Origin: DYQY01 sp964643725
GTDB taxonomy: Bacteria > Margulisbacteria > Riflemargulisbacteria > GWF2-35-9 > DYQY01
DNA: 36,827 nt
NCBI GenBank assembly: GCA_964643725.1
Contig: CAZXTL010000021.1
Location: forward strand, 1-36,827
Reading direction: 5' to 3'
This document shows positions 8,571 through 16,478 of the stretch, one piece after another. The stretch's first letter is position 1. The number at the start of each line of letters is the position of its first letter. Position numbers and translations under genes: made by a program. The notes beneath the pieces were generated by a model. It worked only from the letters and a program-made list of their open reading frames with translations. It was not told the DNA's origin and ran no database searches.

Positions 8571-9118
8571 TGATAATAACAGTAACAGGCAGGATGGGTT
8601 CTGGGAAAAATACCGTAATGGCGATGCTTCCGTTATCATCTGACTATAAAGTTATTGATGCAGATGAGATTGGACATGAATTACTTACCAGAAGCTATGT
8701 TGTAAGCAGAATAGCTCTTTCTTTTCCAGAAGCTGTCGAAGAGGGAGTAATTAATCGTAAAAAATTAGCTGAACTAGTTTTCCCAGATAAGGTTAGTCTG
8801 CTAAATCAGATAGTTCACCCTTATCTAACGGAAGAGATTCATTCTCATCTTCATCCTAATATGCTTATACACTCAGCTCTGCCTAAAGAATTAAAATTAA
8901 TAGAACTCAGTGATTTGATGATTTTTGTAGATTCAACAGATAAGACAATTAAAGAAAGATTAAAGGATAAGTTTTCAGAAGATGATGTCGCAAACAGATT
9001 AAAGGCTCAGAATACTAGGAAATGGTATCAAGAAATAGCAGATGTAGTTATTGATAATAACGGTACAATCGAGGATCTCAAAAAAGAAATAGAAAAGAAA
9101 TGCAAGAATTTATTTTAG
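8570..9118 (+). CDS. coaE: Dephospho-CoA kinase
   Basis: CoaE phosphorylates the ribose 3'-OH of dephospho-CoA, the last step of CoA synthesis. The 182-residue protein opens with VTGRMGSGKNTV (P-loop, residues 5-16) and VIDADEIGHELL (DAD at 30-32), the usual CoaE pair. Later LIELSDLMIFVDS matches the family's region before the LID. The P-loop reads GKN-T rather than GKS-T, a small deviation that leaves the Lys (K13) and Thr intact. It overlaps its upstream neighbour by one base and uvrB by 19. Other CoA genes are scattered: coaD at 25619 and coaB/coaC at 22192-23378. Confidence 0.9.
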   Translation: MIITVTGRMGSGKNTVMAMLPLSSDYKVIDADEIGHELLTRSYVVSRIALSFPEAVEEGVINRKKLAELVFPDKVSLLNQIVHPYLTEEIHSHLHPNMLIHSALPKELKLIELSDLMIFVDSTDKTIKERLKDKFSEDDVANRLKAQNTRKWYQEIADVVIDNNGTIEDLKKEIEKKCKNLF

Positions 9119-11112
9119 AGTCAGCTTATCAGCCGACCGGCGATCAGCCTCAAGCAATAAAACAACTTGTAGACGGAATCAATCAAGGTAAGAAGTTTCA
9201 AACACTACAAGGAGTAACTGGCAGCGGAAAGACTTTTACTGTTGCTAATATCATTGCTCAGATCAATAAGCCTGCCTTAATCCTTGCTCATAATAAGACT
9301 TTAGCAGCTCAGTTATGTAGTGAGTACAAAGAATATTTTCCTAAAAATGCAGTTGAGTTTTTTATAAGTTATTATGATTACTATCAACCAGAAGCTTATC
9401 TTCCGACAACCGATACTTATATAGAGAAAGATTCCTCAATTAATGAAGAAATAGAGAAAATGAGACACAGTGCAACCTTTTCTTTGTTTAATAGAAAAGA
9501 TGTTCTCATCGTGTCTTCGGTTTCTTGTATCTATGGTCTTGGTTCGCCTGAAACTTACTCTAAAGGAAGCATAACCCTACAAAAGGGTGATGTGATTGAT
9601 AGGGATGTGCTGATAGATAAGTTAATGGAAATACGTTACGAGAGGAACGATACAGCCTTAAAAAGAGGTAATTTTAGTGTAAGAGGGGAATTGTTAGAGA
9701 TTTTCCCAAGTTATGATGAGAACGTGTTGAGGGTAGAGTTTTCTGGGGATGAGATTGAACGAATATATTATATTGATACTCTGAATAGGATGCCAATAAC
9801 TTTCTTTGACAAATTTATGGTTTATCCAGCAAGTCACTTTTTAGTTGCACCAGAGTTTCAACGTTCTGTTATGAATGCAATTAGAGTAGATTTGCAGATA
9901 AGATTACAGGAACTAACTAAAGAGAATAAATTGTTAGAAGCACAACGGTTAGAGCAAAGAACTATGTTTGATTTAGAAATGATAGAGGAAGTAGGGTATT
10001 GTTCCGGTATTGAGAATTATTCCAGATATCTTACAGATAGGAAACCAGGCGAATCTCCATACACTTTGATAGATTATCTTCCTAAAGACTTTTTGCTTAT
10101 AGTAGATGAATCTCATGTCACCTTACCACAAGTTAGAGGTATGTATGCAGGTGATCGTTCAAGAAAACAAACTTTAGTGGATTATGGCTTTAGATTGCCA
10201 AGTGCTTTAGACAATCGTCCACTGAACTTTACTGAGTTTGAGGAAAAGATAAGCCAAGTGCTCTTTATCTCTGCAACCCCTGGTCCTTATGAGTTAGGTA
10301 AATCTGAACATGTAGCTGAGCAAATGATTAGACCTACCGGATTACTAGATCCAGAAATTGAAGTCATGAAAACAAAAGGACAAATGGATGAGATTATTAA
10401 ACAAATCGAACTAAGGATAGAGAAAAAAGAACGCACACTTCTTATAACTTTAACGAAAAGAATGTCAGAAGAGCTAACTAACTTTTTATTAAATAAAAAG
10501 ATTAAGACCCGTTACATGCATTCCGATATAGATACTTTAGAAAGATATGAGATATTACATGATTTGCGAACAGGAGCTTTCGATGTATTAGTTGGGATAA
10601 ATCTCTTAAGAGAAGGGCTCGATCTCCCAGAGGTCTCTCTGATTGCTATCTTAGATGCCGATAAAGAGGGTTTCCTGAGAGATGAGAGGTCTCTTATTCA
10701 AATAATTGGTAGAGCAGCAAGAAACGTGAATGGTAAAGTAATTTTGTTTGCGGATAAGATAACAGGTTCTATGGAAAGGGCGATTAAAGAGACTAACCGT
10801 AGAAGAGCTATTCAGAAAAAGCATAATGAAGACAATAATATTACTCCTACAACCATTAATTCTAGAATAAAGGGAAAGTTAGGAGACAGCGCCTCTAAGA
10901 AGCATTCCATGAAGTATGGCGATAAAAAGAACTATGAAGATATGAAATGGTTAGATACAATAGATGTAGATAAGCTTACGCCTAAAGAGTTCTTAAGAAC
11001 TGTAGATGTTTTAAGGAAGGAAATGCGAAAGGCTGCTCAAGATTATGATTTTGAAAAAGCAGCAATATTAAGAGATAAAATATATGCAATGGAACACAAA
11101 ACATTTACTTAG
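9100..11112 (+). CDS. uvrB: UvrABC excinuclease subunit B
   Basis: UvrB is the damage-verifying helicase-like subunit of nucleotide excision repair; it is loaded by UvrA and recruits UvrC. At 670 residues it is full length. It shows Walker A GVTGSGKT (38-45), the DNA-gripping beta-hairpin region YYDYYQPEAYLP (from about residue 90), a DESH box, the SATPGPYE motif, helicase motif VI with QIIGRAARN, and a C-terminal UVR domain (about 630-665). The ATG lies inside coaE, 19 bases before its end. uvrA and uvrC are not in the window. The 3' end overlaps the following protease start by 29 bases. Confidence 0.98.
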   Translation: MQEFILESAYQPTGDQPQAIKQLVDGINQGKKFQTLQGVTGSGKTFTVANIIAQINKPALILAHNKTLAAQLCSEYKEYFPKNAVEFFISYYDYYQPEAYLPTTDTYIEKDSSINEEIEKMRHSATFSLFNRKDVLIVSSVSCIYGLGSPETYSKGSITLQKGDVIDRDVLIDKLMEIRYERNDTALKRGNFSVRGELLEIFPSYDENVLRVEFSGDEIERIYYIDTLNRMPITFFDKFMVYPASHFLVAPEFQRSVMNAIRVDLQIRLQELTKENKLLEAQRLEQRTMFDLEMIEEVGYCSGIENYSRYLTDRKPGESPYTLIDYLPKDFLLIVDESHVTLPQVRGMYAGDRSRKQTLVDYGFRLPSALDNRPLNFTEFEEKISQVLFISATPGPYELGKSEHVAEQMIRPTGLLDPEIEVMKTKGQMDEIIKQIELRIEKKERTLLITLTKRMSEELTNFLLNKKIKTRYMHSDIDTLERYEILHDLRTGAFDVLVGINLLREGLDLPEVSLIAILDADKEGFLRDERSLIQIIGRAARNVNGKVILFADKITGSMERAIKETNRRRAIQKKHNEDNNITPTTINSRIKGKLGDSASKKHSMKYGDKKNYEDMKWLDTIDVDKLTPKEFLRTVDVLRKEMRKAAQDYDFEKAAILRDKIYAMEHKTFT

Positions 11113-12643
11113 TTATTTTATATTTTTTAATCTAACTCTTTGCTCGTTTTCTTATGAAATTATTATAAAATACAAACCAACTACAAATAGTATTTATTTA
11201 CAAGAATCTCAAATTAAAGCTGCGTATTCTTTTATAAATAGTGCCAGAAGCATGAGCAGTTCTCCTGTGAATATGAAAATTTTAGAAGTAAATGAAATAG
11301 ACAAAGATTCAATTTTGGAGAAGTTAAACAACGATCCAACAGTTGAGTATGCTCAACCTAACTATCAAGCAAAGCTACTTCTTTTACCGAATGATAGCAA
11401 GTATATTTCAGATTCTGATTATAGAGGTCTTTTTTCTGCATATAGGGCACAAGACGCCTGGGACATCTCAACAGGTTCCTCACAAGTTATTGTTGCAGTT
11501 TTAGACACAGGAATTGATACGAATCATCCAGATTTAATCGGCAGGTGTCTCACACAAGATTGGAAAAATTATATTTTCCCTGTTAGTACACCAGAGGACG
11601 ATCATGGTCATGGAACTCATGTTGCCGGTATTATTGGTGCAAACGGTAATAATGTAATAGGTGTGACTGGGTTAAATTGGAATTGTAAGTTACTTCCAAT
11701 AAAAGTATTAAACTCGTCAGGTACAGGAAGTTTAAGTTCTGTTGTTGATGGAATATATTATGCAGTTCAAAAAGGTGCTAAAGTAATTAATTTGTCTGTT
11801 GGATTTAGTGATTTTATTGGAGACTCCCTTCAAGATGCTATTGATTATGCTTACTCACATGGTGTTTGCATTGTCGTTGCAGCTGGGAATGATAACGAAG
11901 ATATTTCTGCTCATAAAGTGAGTCCAGTTTGTAATGACGGTAATTCAAATAAAGTTTTTGGAGTTGCAGCACTTCATAATGACAAAACGAAAGCATCATA
12001 TTCTAATTATTCTGATAAGTATGTAGATATTTCTGCTTTTGGTGGGGAATGGCCTAATTATTCTGTCGATGGTATTTTAAGTACGTATATTGGTGACACT
12101 TATACCAAATTAAGTGGGACATCAATGGCTGCGCCTGCTATTAGTGGCATAATTTCTTTGCTTTTAAGTCTTGCTCCCAATCTTTCACCAGCACAAGTTA
12201 TGGATTATCTGAGTTTAACGGAAGAAAACATTGATACAATTAATGTAACATATGCAGGAAAGTTAGGTGTAGGTTTAGTTCAGGCATATGATTTATTACA
12301 ATTATATCAAGGAACACAAAGTTCTACTCAAAATACAGATGAAATTCTTCAGTTTTATAATTATCCAAATCCTGTTGATTCTTCCGTTGTGGTAGAAAAT
12401 TCTACTACTTTTTATGCAGAATTTACGAAGCCTATAAGTAATGCAAGTATCGGTATTTATTCTATTACTGGTCGAAAAGTACATGAGATAAATATTTTGC
12501 AATCATCTAGCACTGTTTTATATCAGTCTTGGAATTTAGGTAATGGCGCAAATGTATTACCTTCAGGAGTTTATATAGCCGTATTAAAAGTAAGAATAAG
12601 CGGGAAAGAATTAATTAAATATCAGAAGGTTCTAATAAAGTGA
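11084..12643 (+). CDS. Secreted S8 (subtilisin-like) protease with C-terminal sorting-like domain
   Basis: This 519-residue protein starts with a signal peptide (about 1-23, cleavage near SFS-YE). A propeptide-like region (24-110, with VEYAQPNY) and an S8 catalytic domain follow: D141 in VAVLDTGID, H176 in HGHGTHVAG, N in AAGNDNED and S347 in LSGTSMAAP. The last ~95 residues begin NYPNP and end with SGVYIAVLKV...YQKVLIK. This resembles the FlgD-like / type A C-terminal domain used as a type IX secretion signal in Bacteroidota. It overlaps uvrB by 29 bases and the PorV-like gene by four. PorV is the T9SS outer-membrane shuttle, so enzyme and exporter component may be paired. The export route is inference. 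Confidence 0.88.
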   Translation: MQWNTKHLLSYFIFFNLTLCSFSYEIIIKYKPTTNSIYLQESQIKAAYSFINSARSMSSSPVNMKILEVNEIDKDSILEKLNNDPTVEYAQPNYQAKLLLLPNDSKYISDSDYRGLFSAYRAQDAWDISTGSSQVIVAVLDTGIDTNHPDLIGRCLTQDWKNYIFPVSTPEDDHGHGTHVAGIIGANGNNVIGVTGLNWNCKLLPIKVLNSSGTGSLSSVVDGIYYAVQKGAKVINLSVGFSDFIGDSLQDAIDYAYSHGVCIVVAAGNDNEDISAHKVSPVCNDGNSNKVFGVAALHNDKTKASYSNYSDKYVDISAFGGEWPNYSVDGILSTYIGDTYTKLSGTSMAAPAISGIISLLLSLAPNLSPAQVMDYLSLTEENIDTINVTYAGKLGVGLVQAYDLLQLYQGTQSSTQNTDEILQFYNYPNPVDSSVVVENSTTFYAEFTKPISNASIGIYSITGRKVHEINILQSSSTVLYQSWNLGNGANVLPSGVYIAVLKVRISGKELIKYQKVLIK

Positions 12644-13497
12644 TAAAAAATATAATATATTTCCTGTTTATTTCAGTAATATTTGCAGTAACGAGTGTCA
12701 GAAATGATTTGCAATATGATTTTCTTAACCTAGGAGCTAATGCTAAGGTTCAGGCATTAGGGAATACAGGTCTAATAAATGCAATTGATGCTGAAGCAGT
12801 TCTGTATAATCCAGCAAATTTATTTAGTTATCCTCATAAGAATTTTGTTTTTAGTGTAAATCCATTATATTTTGATTCTTCACATTTATATATTTTTTAT
12901 TCTATGGATTCTTTGGAAGACCCTTATGCCAAAATTGGTTTTGGATTTATTAGGTTTTCAATAGATGGTATTGAACAAAGAGGCTTAGTGCGCTCTGATG
13001 TTCCTTTGGGCATCTTATCGGCTACAGATCAAGCCTTTATTGTTGCTTCATCAAGGCTTATTTCTGATTCTACATCTATAGGTTTTAGTATGGGGACTAT
13101 AGTAAGTAATTACACTGGTTCGTCTGATGATTTCTTTATGATATTTGGTGTTAATCATTTAGCTAGAGAACTTAAACTGAAGCTTAACAGTACTATTCAG
13201 ATTTATAATTCGGCTGGTTATAAGATATCTCTTGGTGGACTTTCCTTTGCTAATCCTCAATTCATTCCTTCTTTGATGGTAGACCTCTATTCTAATAATC
13301 GATTCTCTGCTACTTATTTATCTTTCGGTCTTGAATATAGAATGACAAAGGACCTTGAAATGCTTTTTGGATATAACAGAGATCAATTATCCATGGGGCT
13401 TGGAACATCATTATTAGAAAATACTGACTTTTATTATGCTGCTATATTTACTGACTTAGGAGTCAGACACCAGTTTAGTTTTAGCATGAACATATAG
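12640..13497 (+). CDS. PorV/UPF0164-like outer-membrane protein
   Basis: A GTG start overlaps the protease stop (GTGA). The 285-residue product has a signal peptide (about 1-19) and then NLGANAKVQALGNTGLINAIDAEAVLYNPA (broken by Asn/Ala-rich turns), the N-terminal signature of PorV/PorQ/UPF0164 proteins (usual form ARA-GMGGA-A-ADD--A-YYNPAGL). The remainder alternates short hydrophobic and polar stretches with many aromatic residues, as in a beta-barrel. In Bacteroidota, PorV carries T9SS substrates to the sortase. Here it directly follows a candidate substrate. In phyla lacking a full T9SS, such proteins have no settled function. It is the last gene of the run. Confidence 0.72.
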   Translation: MIKNIIYFLFISVIFAVTSVRNDLQYDFLNLGANAKVQALGNTGLINAIDAEAVLYNPANLFSYPHKNFVFSVNPLYFDSSHLYIFYSMDSLEDPYAKIGFGFIRFSIDGIEQRGLVRSDVPLGILSATDQAFIVASSRLISDSTSIGFSMGTIVSNYTGSSDDFFMIFGVNHLARELKLKLNSTIQIYNSAGYKISLGGLSFANPQFIPSLMVDLYSNNRFSATYLSFGLEYRMTKDLEMLFGYNRDQLSMGLGTSLLENTDFYYAAIFTDLGVRHQFSFSMNI

Positions 13498-13499
13498 AC

Positions 13500-13556
13500 T
13501 TAAATCAGTAAATCCAAAACCCAAAATCCAAATAAATCAAAAAATAACAAATAATT
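13500..13556. repeat. AAATCCAAA-type repeat, left half
   Basis: A run of AAATCCAAAACCC, AAAATCCAAATAAATC and related words follows the PorV-like gene. The complementary words (GGATTTTGG, TTTATTTGTCAT) reappear at 14095-14160. The two halves look like one inverted repeat into which the MITE-like element and other palindromes have been inserted. Related pairs are at 27829-27920 and 36570-36706. Confidence 0.5.
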
Positions 13557-13566
13557 TAATTTCTTA

Positions 13567-13902
13567 GTCACTCCTGTACAAGTTAAGTAATTCGTTGACG
13601 AAATGTCATCCCGGACTACGATCCGGGATCCAGGCTTACAATTTATTTAAATATTGAAGTAGCTAGTTTACTATTATAAACTTAAATTAGGGACTATTTA
13701 TTAGTCTATATTCAATTAATAATCTACTTAATGTTTTGTAATCGTCAAATTTAATATATGCATGGATCCCAAATCAAGTTTGGGATGACAATCAAGACTG
13801 AATAAAGTTCAGCCCATGGTTCAGGATGACAGCCTAAAGAATAAGTAGTTTTGTCAACGAAATATCTAACTTCTACAATTCCCGCGAAGGCTGGAATCCA
13901 TT
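13567..13902 (-). repeat. MITE-like repeat, copy 2 (inverted relative to 4101-4393)
   Basis: Read on the minus strand this matches copy 1 along its length, including ATATTAAATTTGACGATTAC and TTATAATAGTAAACTAG. Its ends carry AAGTTAAGTAATTCGTTGAC (from 13580) and the inverted AAGTTAGATATTTCGTTGAC. Hairpins are ATCCCGGA/TCCGGGAT (13608-13629) and ATCCCAAA/TTTGGGAT (13766-13786), plus a decayed one near 13805. Compared with copy 1 it carries about 40 extra bases, where one hairpin has become two. It is non-coding. Confidence 0.8.
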
Positions 13903-13950
13903 CCTCGTTAATAATCTTAATTAAGTAAATTCTTTAATAACAAATACTAG

Positions 13951-14026
13951 ATTCCCGCCTTCGCGGGAATGACACTAGAAGAAGCGGGAATGACAGTAGA
14001 ATATGAGGGAATGACAGTACAATAAG
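13951..14026. repeat. dRS3-like palindrome leading into degenerate 21-base tandem repeats
   Basis: A perfect hairpin ATTCCCGC-CTTC-GCGGGAAT (13951-13970) is identical to the one in copy 1 at 4104-4123. Its right arm starts a tandem array of 21-base units (13964-13984, 13985-14005, 14006-14026), each containing GGGAATGAC and an AGTAGAATA-like tail; decayed units continue to about 14060. The tandem seems to have grown from one arm of the palindrome. Confidence 0.7.
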
Positions 14027-14094
14027 CGGAAATGAATATATAAACGGAATGACTATTCGGAAGAATGAAAAAGAAATAGTCACATAAACAAATA

Positions 14095-14160
14095 AACAAT
14101 TATTGGGTTTTAATTTATTTATAGATTTATTTGTCATATGGATTTTGGTATTTGTCATTA
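14095..14160. repeat. AAATCCAAA-type repeat, right half
   Basis: This stretch contains TTGGGTTTTAATTTATTT, GATTTATTTGTCAT and GGATTTTGG, complementary to words at 13500-13556. It lies between the tandem repeats and the mreB terminator. Confidence 0.45.
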
Positions 14161-14175
14161 TCATTAAGTAGTTAT

Positions 14176-14204
14176 AAAAAAACCTCTCCGAAGAGAGGTT
14201 TTTT
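14176..14204 (-). terminator. Intrinsic terminator downstream of mreB
   Basis: The hairpin CCTCTC-CGAA-GAGAGG (14183-14198) is flanked by an A-run and a T-run, so it can act in both directions. It lies 24 bases past the mreB stop and would also shield mreB from transcription out of the repeat nest. Confidence 0.88.
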
Positions 14205-14227
14205 ATGTAAAATAATTTTCGCGAGGG

Positions 14228-15265
14228 TTAGTCTACGAAAAGAACTTTTTTTAGAATGTCCATTTCTTCTAGTGCCTTACCTGTTCCATAAGCGACACAA
14301 GAAAGTGGATCGTCTGCGATATTTACTTTTATATATATTTCTCTTTCGATAAACTTATCAAGACCTCTTAGTAGAGCACCACCACCGGCTAAAGTAACGC
14401 CTTTTTCCATAATATCTGATGATAGTTCTGGTGGAGTTTGTTCTAAAATACTTCTAATAGCATTAAGGATAGTGTTTACTGTTTCACTTAGAGCTTCTCT
14501 TATTTCTACAGTTGTAAGAGTAAAGCTTTTTGGGAGTCCGTTTACAAGGTCTCTTCCAATTACTTCAATAGATTCTTCTTCAAAACCATCAACAGGAGCA
14601 GCACTGCCTATCTTTAATTTGATTTCTTCTGCTGTTCTTTCACCAATAAGTATTCTGTAATTATCTCTGCAATGGTCAATAATTGCTTGGTCCATTTCAT
14701 CACCAGCAACTCTTACTGATTTAGCAACGACAATTCCACCTAAAGAAGTAACTGCAACTTCTGTTGTTCCTCCACCAATGTCTACTATCATACTACCTGT
14801 AGGTTCAGAAACTGGTAGCCCAGCACCAATTGCTGCTGCCATAGGTTCTTCTATTAAATAAGCTTCTCTAGCACCTGCATGCATAATTGCATCAAGTACT
14901 GCTCTTTTTTCTACACCAGTAATTCCTGAAGGAACACCAACAATAATTCTTGGTTTAACGAATCTTCTTCTGTTGTGAACTTTTTCAATAAAATATCTAA
15001 GCATTGTCTCAGTAACTTCAAAGTTAGAGATAACTCCATCTTCAAGTGGTCTGACCGCTATGATATTACCAGAGGTTCTGCCTATCATTTGTTTTGCTTC
15101 ATTACCAACAGCTAGAGTAGCTCCTGTTTTTGAATCAATGGCAACTACGGAAGGCTCTCTTACGACAATCCCTTCTCCTTTGATGTACACTAGGGTGTTG
15201 GCTGTGCCAAGGTCTATTCCCATATCGTGTGAGATTCTTTTATATATAAAATCCATAAAACCCAT
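14228..15265 (-). CDS. mreB: Rod-shape-determining actin homologue MreB
   Basis: MreB forms filaments under the inner membrane and directs lateral wall synthesis, so the organism is probably rod-shaped. The 345-residue protein has the actin-type phosphate loops GIDLGTANTLVY (about 16-27) and IVDIGGGTTEVAV, plus EEPMAAAIGAGLP and the adenosine motif TLAGGGALLRGLD. The ATG has AAAGAGGAG seven bases upstream. A near-consensus promoter precedes it (15314-15342) and an intrinsic terminator follows. mreC and mreD are not adjacent, and mreB appears to be its own transcription unit, divergent from gmk. Confidence 0.97.
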   Translation of the reverse strand: MGFMDFIYKRISHDMGIDLGTANTLVYIKGEGIVVREPSVVAIDSKTGATLAVGNEAKQMIGRTSGNIIAVRPLEDGVISNFEVTETMLRYFIEKVHNRRRFVKPRIIVGVPSGITGVEKRAVLDAIMHAGAREAYLIEEPMAAAIGAGLPVSEPTGSMIVDIGGGTTEVAVTSLGGIVVAKSVRVAGDEMDQAIIDHCRDNYRILIGERTAEEIKLKIGSAAPVDGFEEESIEVIGRDLVNGLPKSFTLTTVEIREALSETVNTILNAIRSILEQTPPELSSDIMEKGVTLAGGGALLRGLDKFIEREIYIKVNIADDPLSCVAYGTGKALEEMDILKKVLFVD

Positions 15266-15313
15266 TGAAAACTCCTCTTTATACTGATTATTTAATGCAA
15301 TAAGACAGGTTCA

Positions 15314-15342
15314 ATTATCATTTCTTTTAAAACCTATGTCAA
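15314..15342 (-). promoter_or_regulatory. Near-consensus sigma70 promoter of mreB
   Basis: On the minus strand, TTGACA (15337-15342), a 17-base spacer and GATAAT (15314-15319) sit about 50 bases upstream of the mreB ATG. This is the best -35/-10 pair in the window. Confidence 0.8.
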
Positions 15343-15350
15343 TATGTTTT

Positions 15351-15422
15351 AGTTCAATAGTTCAATAGTTCAATGGTTCATTGGTTAAGAGGTTCACGAG
15401 TTGAATGGTTTATGAGTATAAT
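15351..15422 (+). repeat. Nine in-phase 8-base units ending at the gmk promoter
   Basis: Three perfect AGTTCAAT units (15351-15374) are followed, without loss of phase, by GGTTCATT, GGTTAAGA, GGTTCACG, AGTTGAAT, GGTTTATG and AGTATAAT. The last unit supplies the TATAAT box (15417-15422). On the other strand each intact unit reads ATTGAACT, containing a -35-like TTGAAC upstream of the mreB promoter. Confidence 0.75.
15393..15422 (+). promoter_or_regulatory. gmk promoter
   Basis: TATAAT (15417-15422) is preceded by a weak TTCACG (15393-15398) at an 18-base spacing. Nine bases separate the -10 from the ATG at 15432, which has no Shine-Dalgarno, so the gmk-omega-priA message is probably leaderless. 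Confidence 0.5.
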
Positions 15423-15431
15423 ATGAGAACG

Positions 15432-16010
15432 ATGAAATCACTTTACGCTATTATTATTTCAGGACCATCAGGAGTAGGGAAGGGAACTATTATAAAAATG
15501 GTCAAAGAAAAATATAATATTCCAATAAGCATCTCACATACTACTCGAAAAAAAAGAGAAGGTGAAATAGAAGGAGTTGATTATTTTTTTGTTGATAATG
15601 ATCATTTCTTTGAAATGGTAAATTCTCAGAAATTTATTGAATGGGAACAAGTACATGATAATTATTATGGTACGCACATTTTAAATATTGAAAAAACAAA
15701 GAGCTCTAATCTTCTTTTTGAAATAGATGTTAATGGAGCTGTAAATTTAATGACAAGAATTAATGCTAATCAAGGCAAATATATAAGTATTTTTTTAGAT
15801 GCTCCATCCAAAGATGAACTTATTAATAGATTAATATTAAGAGGCTCAGAAACAGAAGAAACTATTAAAATTAGGATGAATACCGCAGAACACGAGCTTT
15901 CTCAAAAGAAACATTTTGACTATATTGTAGTAAATGATACAATAAGCTCTGCATTTTCAAGAGTAGAAGAGATACTTAAGCAAGAAGGAGTTTTACAAGA
16001 TGAAGCCTAA
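15432..16010 (+). CDS. gmk: Guanylate kinase
   Basis: Gmk makes GDP from GMP and ATP. The P-loop IISGPSGVGKGT lies within the first 20 residues, followed by ISHTTRKKREGEIEGVDYFF, which holds the GMP-binding Arg and Tyr. FLDAPSKDELINRLILRG and the IVVND element complete the fold. The open frame extends to ATGs at 15405 and 15423, but neither has a ribosome binding site. The ATG at 15432 gives the standard 192-residue length and lies nine bases after a TATAAT box, so I prefer it. The 3' end overlaps the omega-like gene by 11 bases. Confidence 0.95.
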   Translation: MKSLYAIIISGPSGVGKGTIIKMVKEKYNIPISISHTTRKKREGEIEGVDYFFVDNDHFFEMVNSQKFIEWEQVHDNYYGTHILNIEKTKSSNLLFEIDVNGAVNLMTRINANQGKYISIFLDAPSKDELINRLILRGSETEETIKIRMNTAEHELSQKKHFDYIVVNDTISSAFSRVEEILKQEGVLQDEA

Positions 16011-16473
16011 ATATGATAAATTTTTAATGTCCTATGTTGTTGCTAAAAGAGCAAAGGAGATTTTAGAAGAAGGAATACATTATTTTCCTAAAGAAGAACA
16101 GAATAAAAATGAGATTTTAGAAGCTATAAAAGAAATAGAAGAAGGAATAATAAATATTGAAGTAAATAAAACAGAACTTCCTCCAGTTAAAGAAGAAGCA
16201 GATACTTTAGAATTGCTATATTCCTCAATTAAGAAGCAAAAGGCTGAAGAAAAAGAAGAATTAAATGGTGGGCTAGATGAACTACTTGATATTGAAGAAA
16301 ACGAAGTAAAAATAGCAGAACCTGAAGATAAACCAATATCTTTATGGGAAGAAGAAACAGAAGAAGAGGCTGAAGTTGAAGACGTAGAATTCGAAAAGGA
16401 TGATCTTCTAATCGATGATCTTGATATAGAGCCTATCGTGACAGAAGAAGTAGTTATAGAAGAAGATCTATAA
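16000..16473 (+). CDS. rpoZ: RNA polymerase omega-like subunit with long acidic tail
   Basis: The first ~55 residues resemble omega: YDKFLMSYVVAKRAKEI matches the conserved helix usually read as LVLLAAKRARQL, and NEILEAIKEIEEGII matches the second, ALREIAEGKI-like segment. Omega binds the beta' C-terminus and aids RNA polymerase assembly. The position between gmk and priA is the classic omega locus. The remaining ~100 residues are unusual: mostly Glu and Asp, probably disordered, with little hydrophobic content. Total length is 157 against the usual 70-90. AAGGAG precedes the ATG, which lies inside gmk. The omega call relies on motif and position together. Confidence 0.72.
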   Translation: MKPKYDKFLMSYVVAKRAKEILEEGIHYFPKEEQNKNEILEAIKEIEEGIINIEVNKTELPPVKEEADTLELLYSSIKKQKAEEKEELNGGLDELLDIEENEVKIAEPEDKPISLWEEETEEEAEVEDVEFEKDDLLIDDLDIEPIVTEEVVIEEDL

Positions 16474-16478
16474 GTTAA

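Noticed and set aside
13934..14164. Minus-strand open frame with repeated SFP-type phrases and SFPRRRESS
   Set aside because: It is a translation of the 21-base tandem repeats and dRS3-like palindrome; SFPRRRESS is a well-known artefact of such repeats. There is no ribosome binding site.
15351..15422. CRISPR-like array
   Set aside because: The units are 8 bases long with no spacers, and no cas genes are near. The 21-base array at 13964-14026 also lacks spacers.
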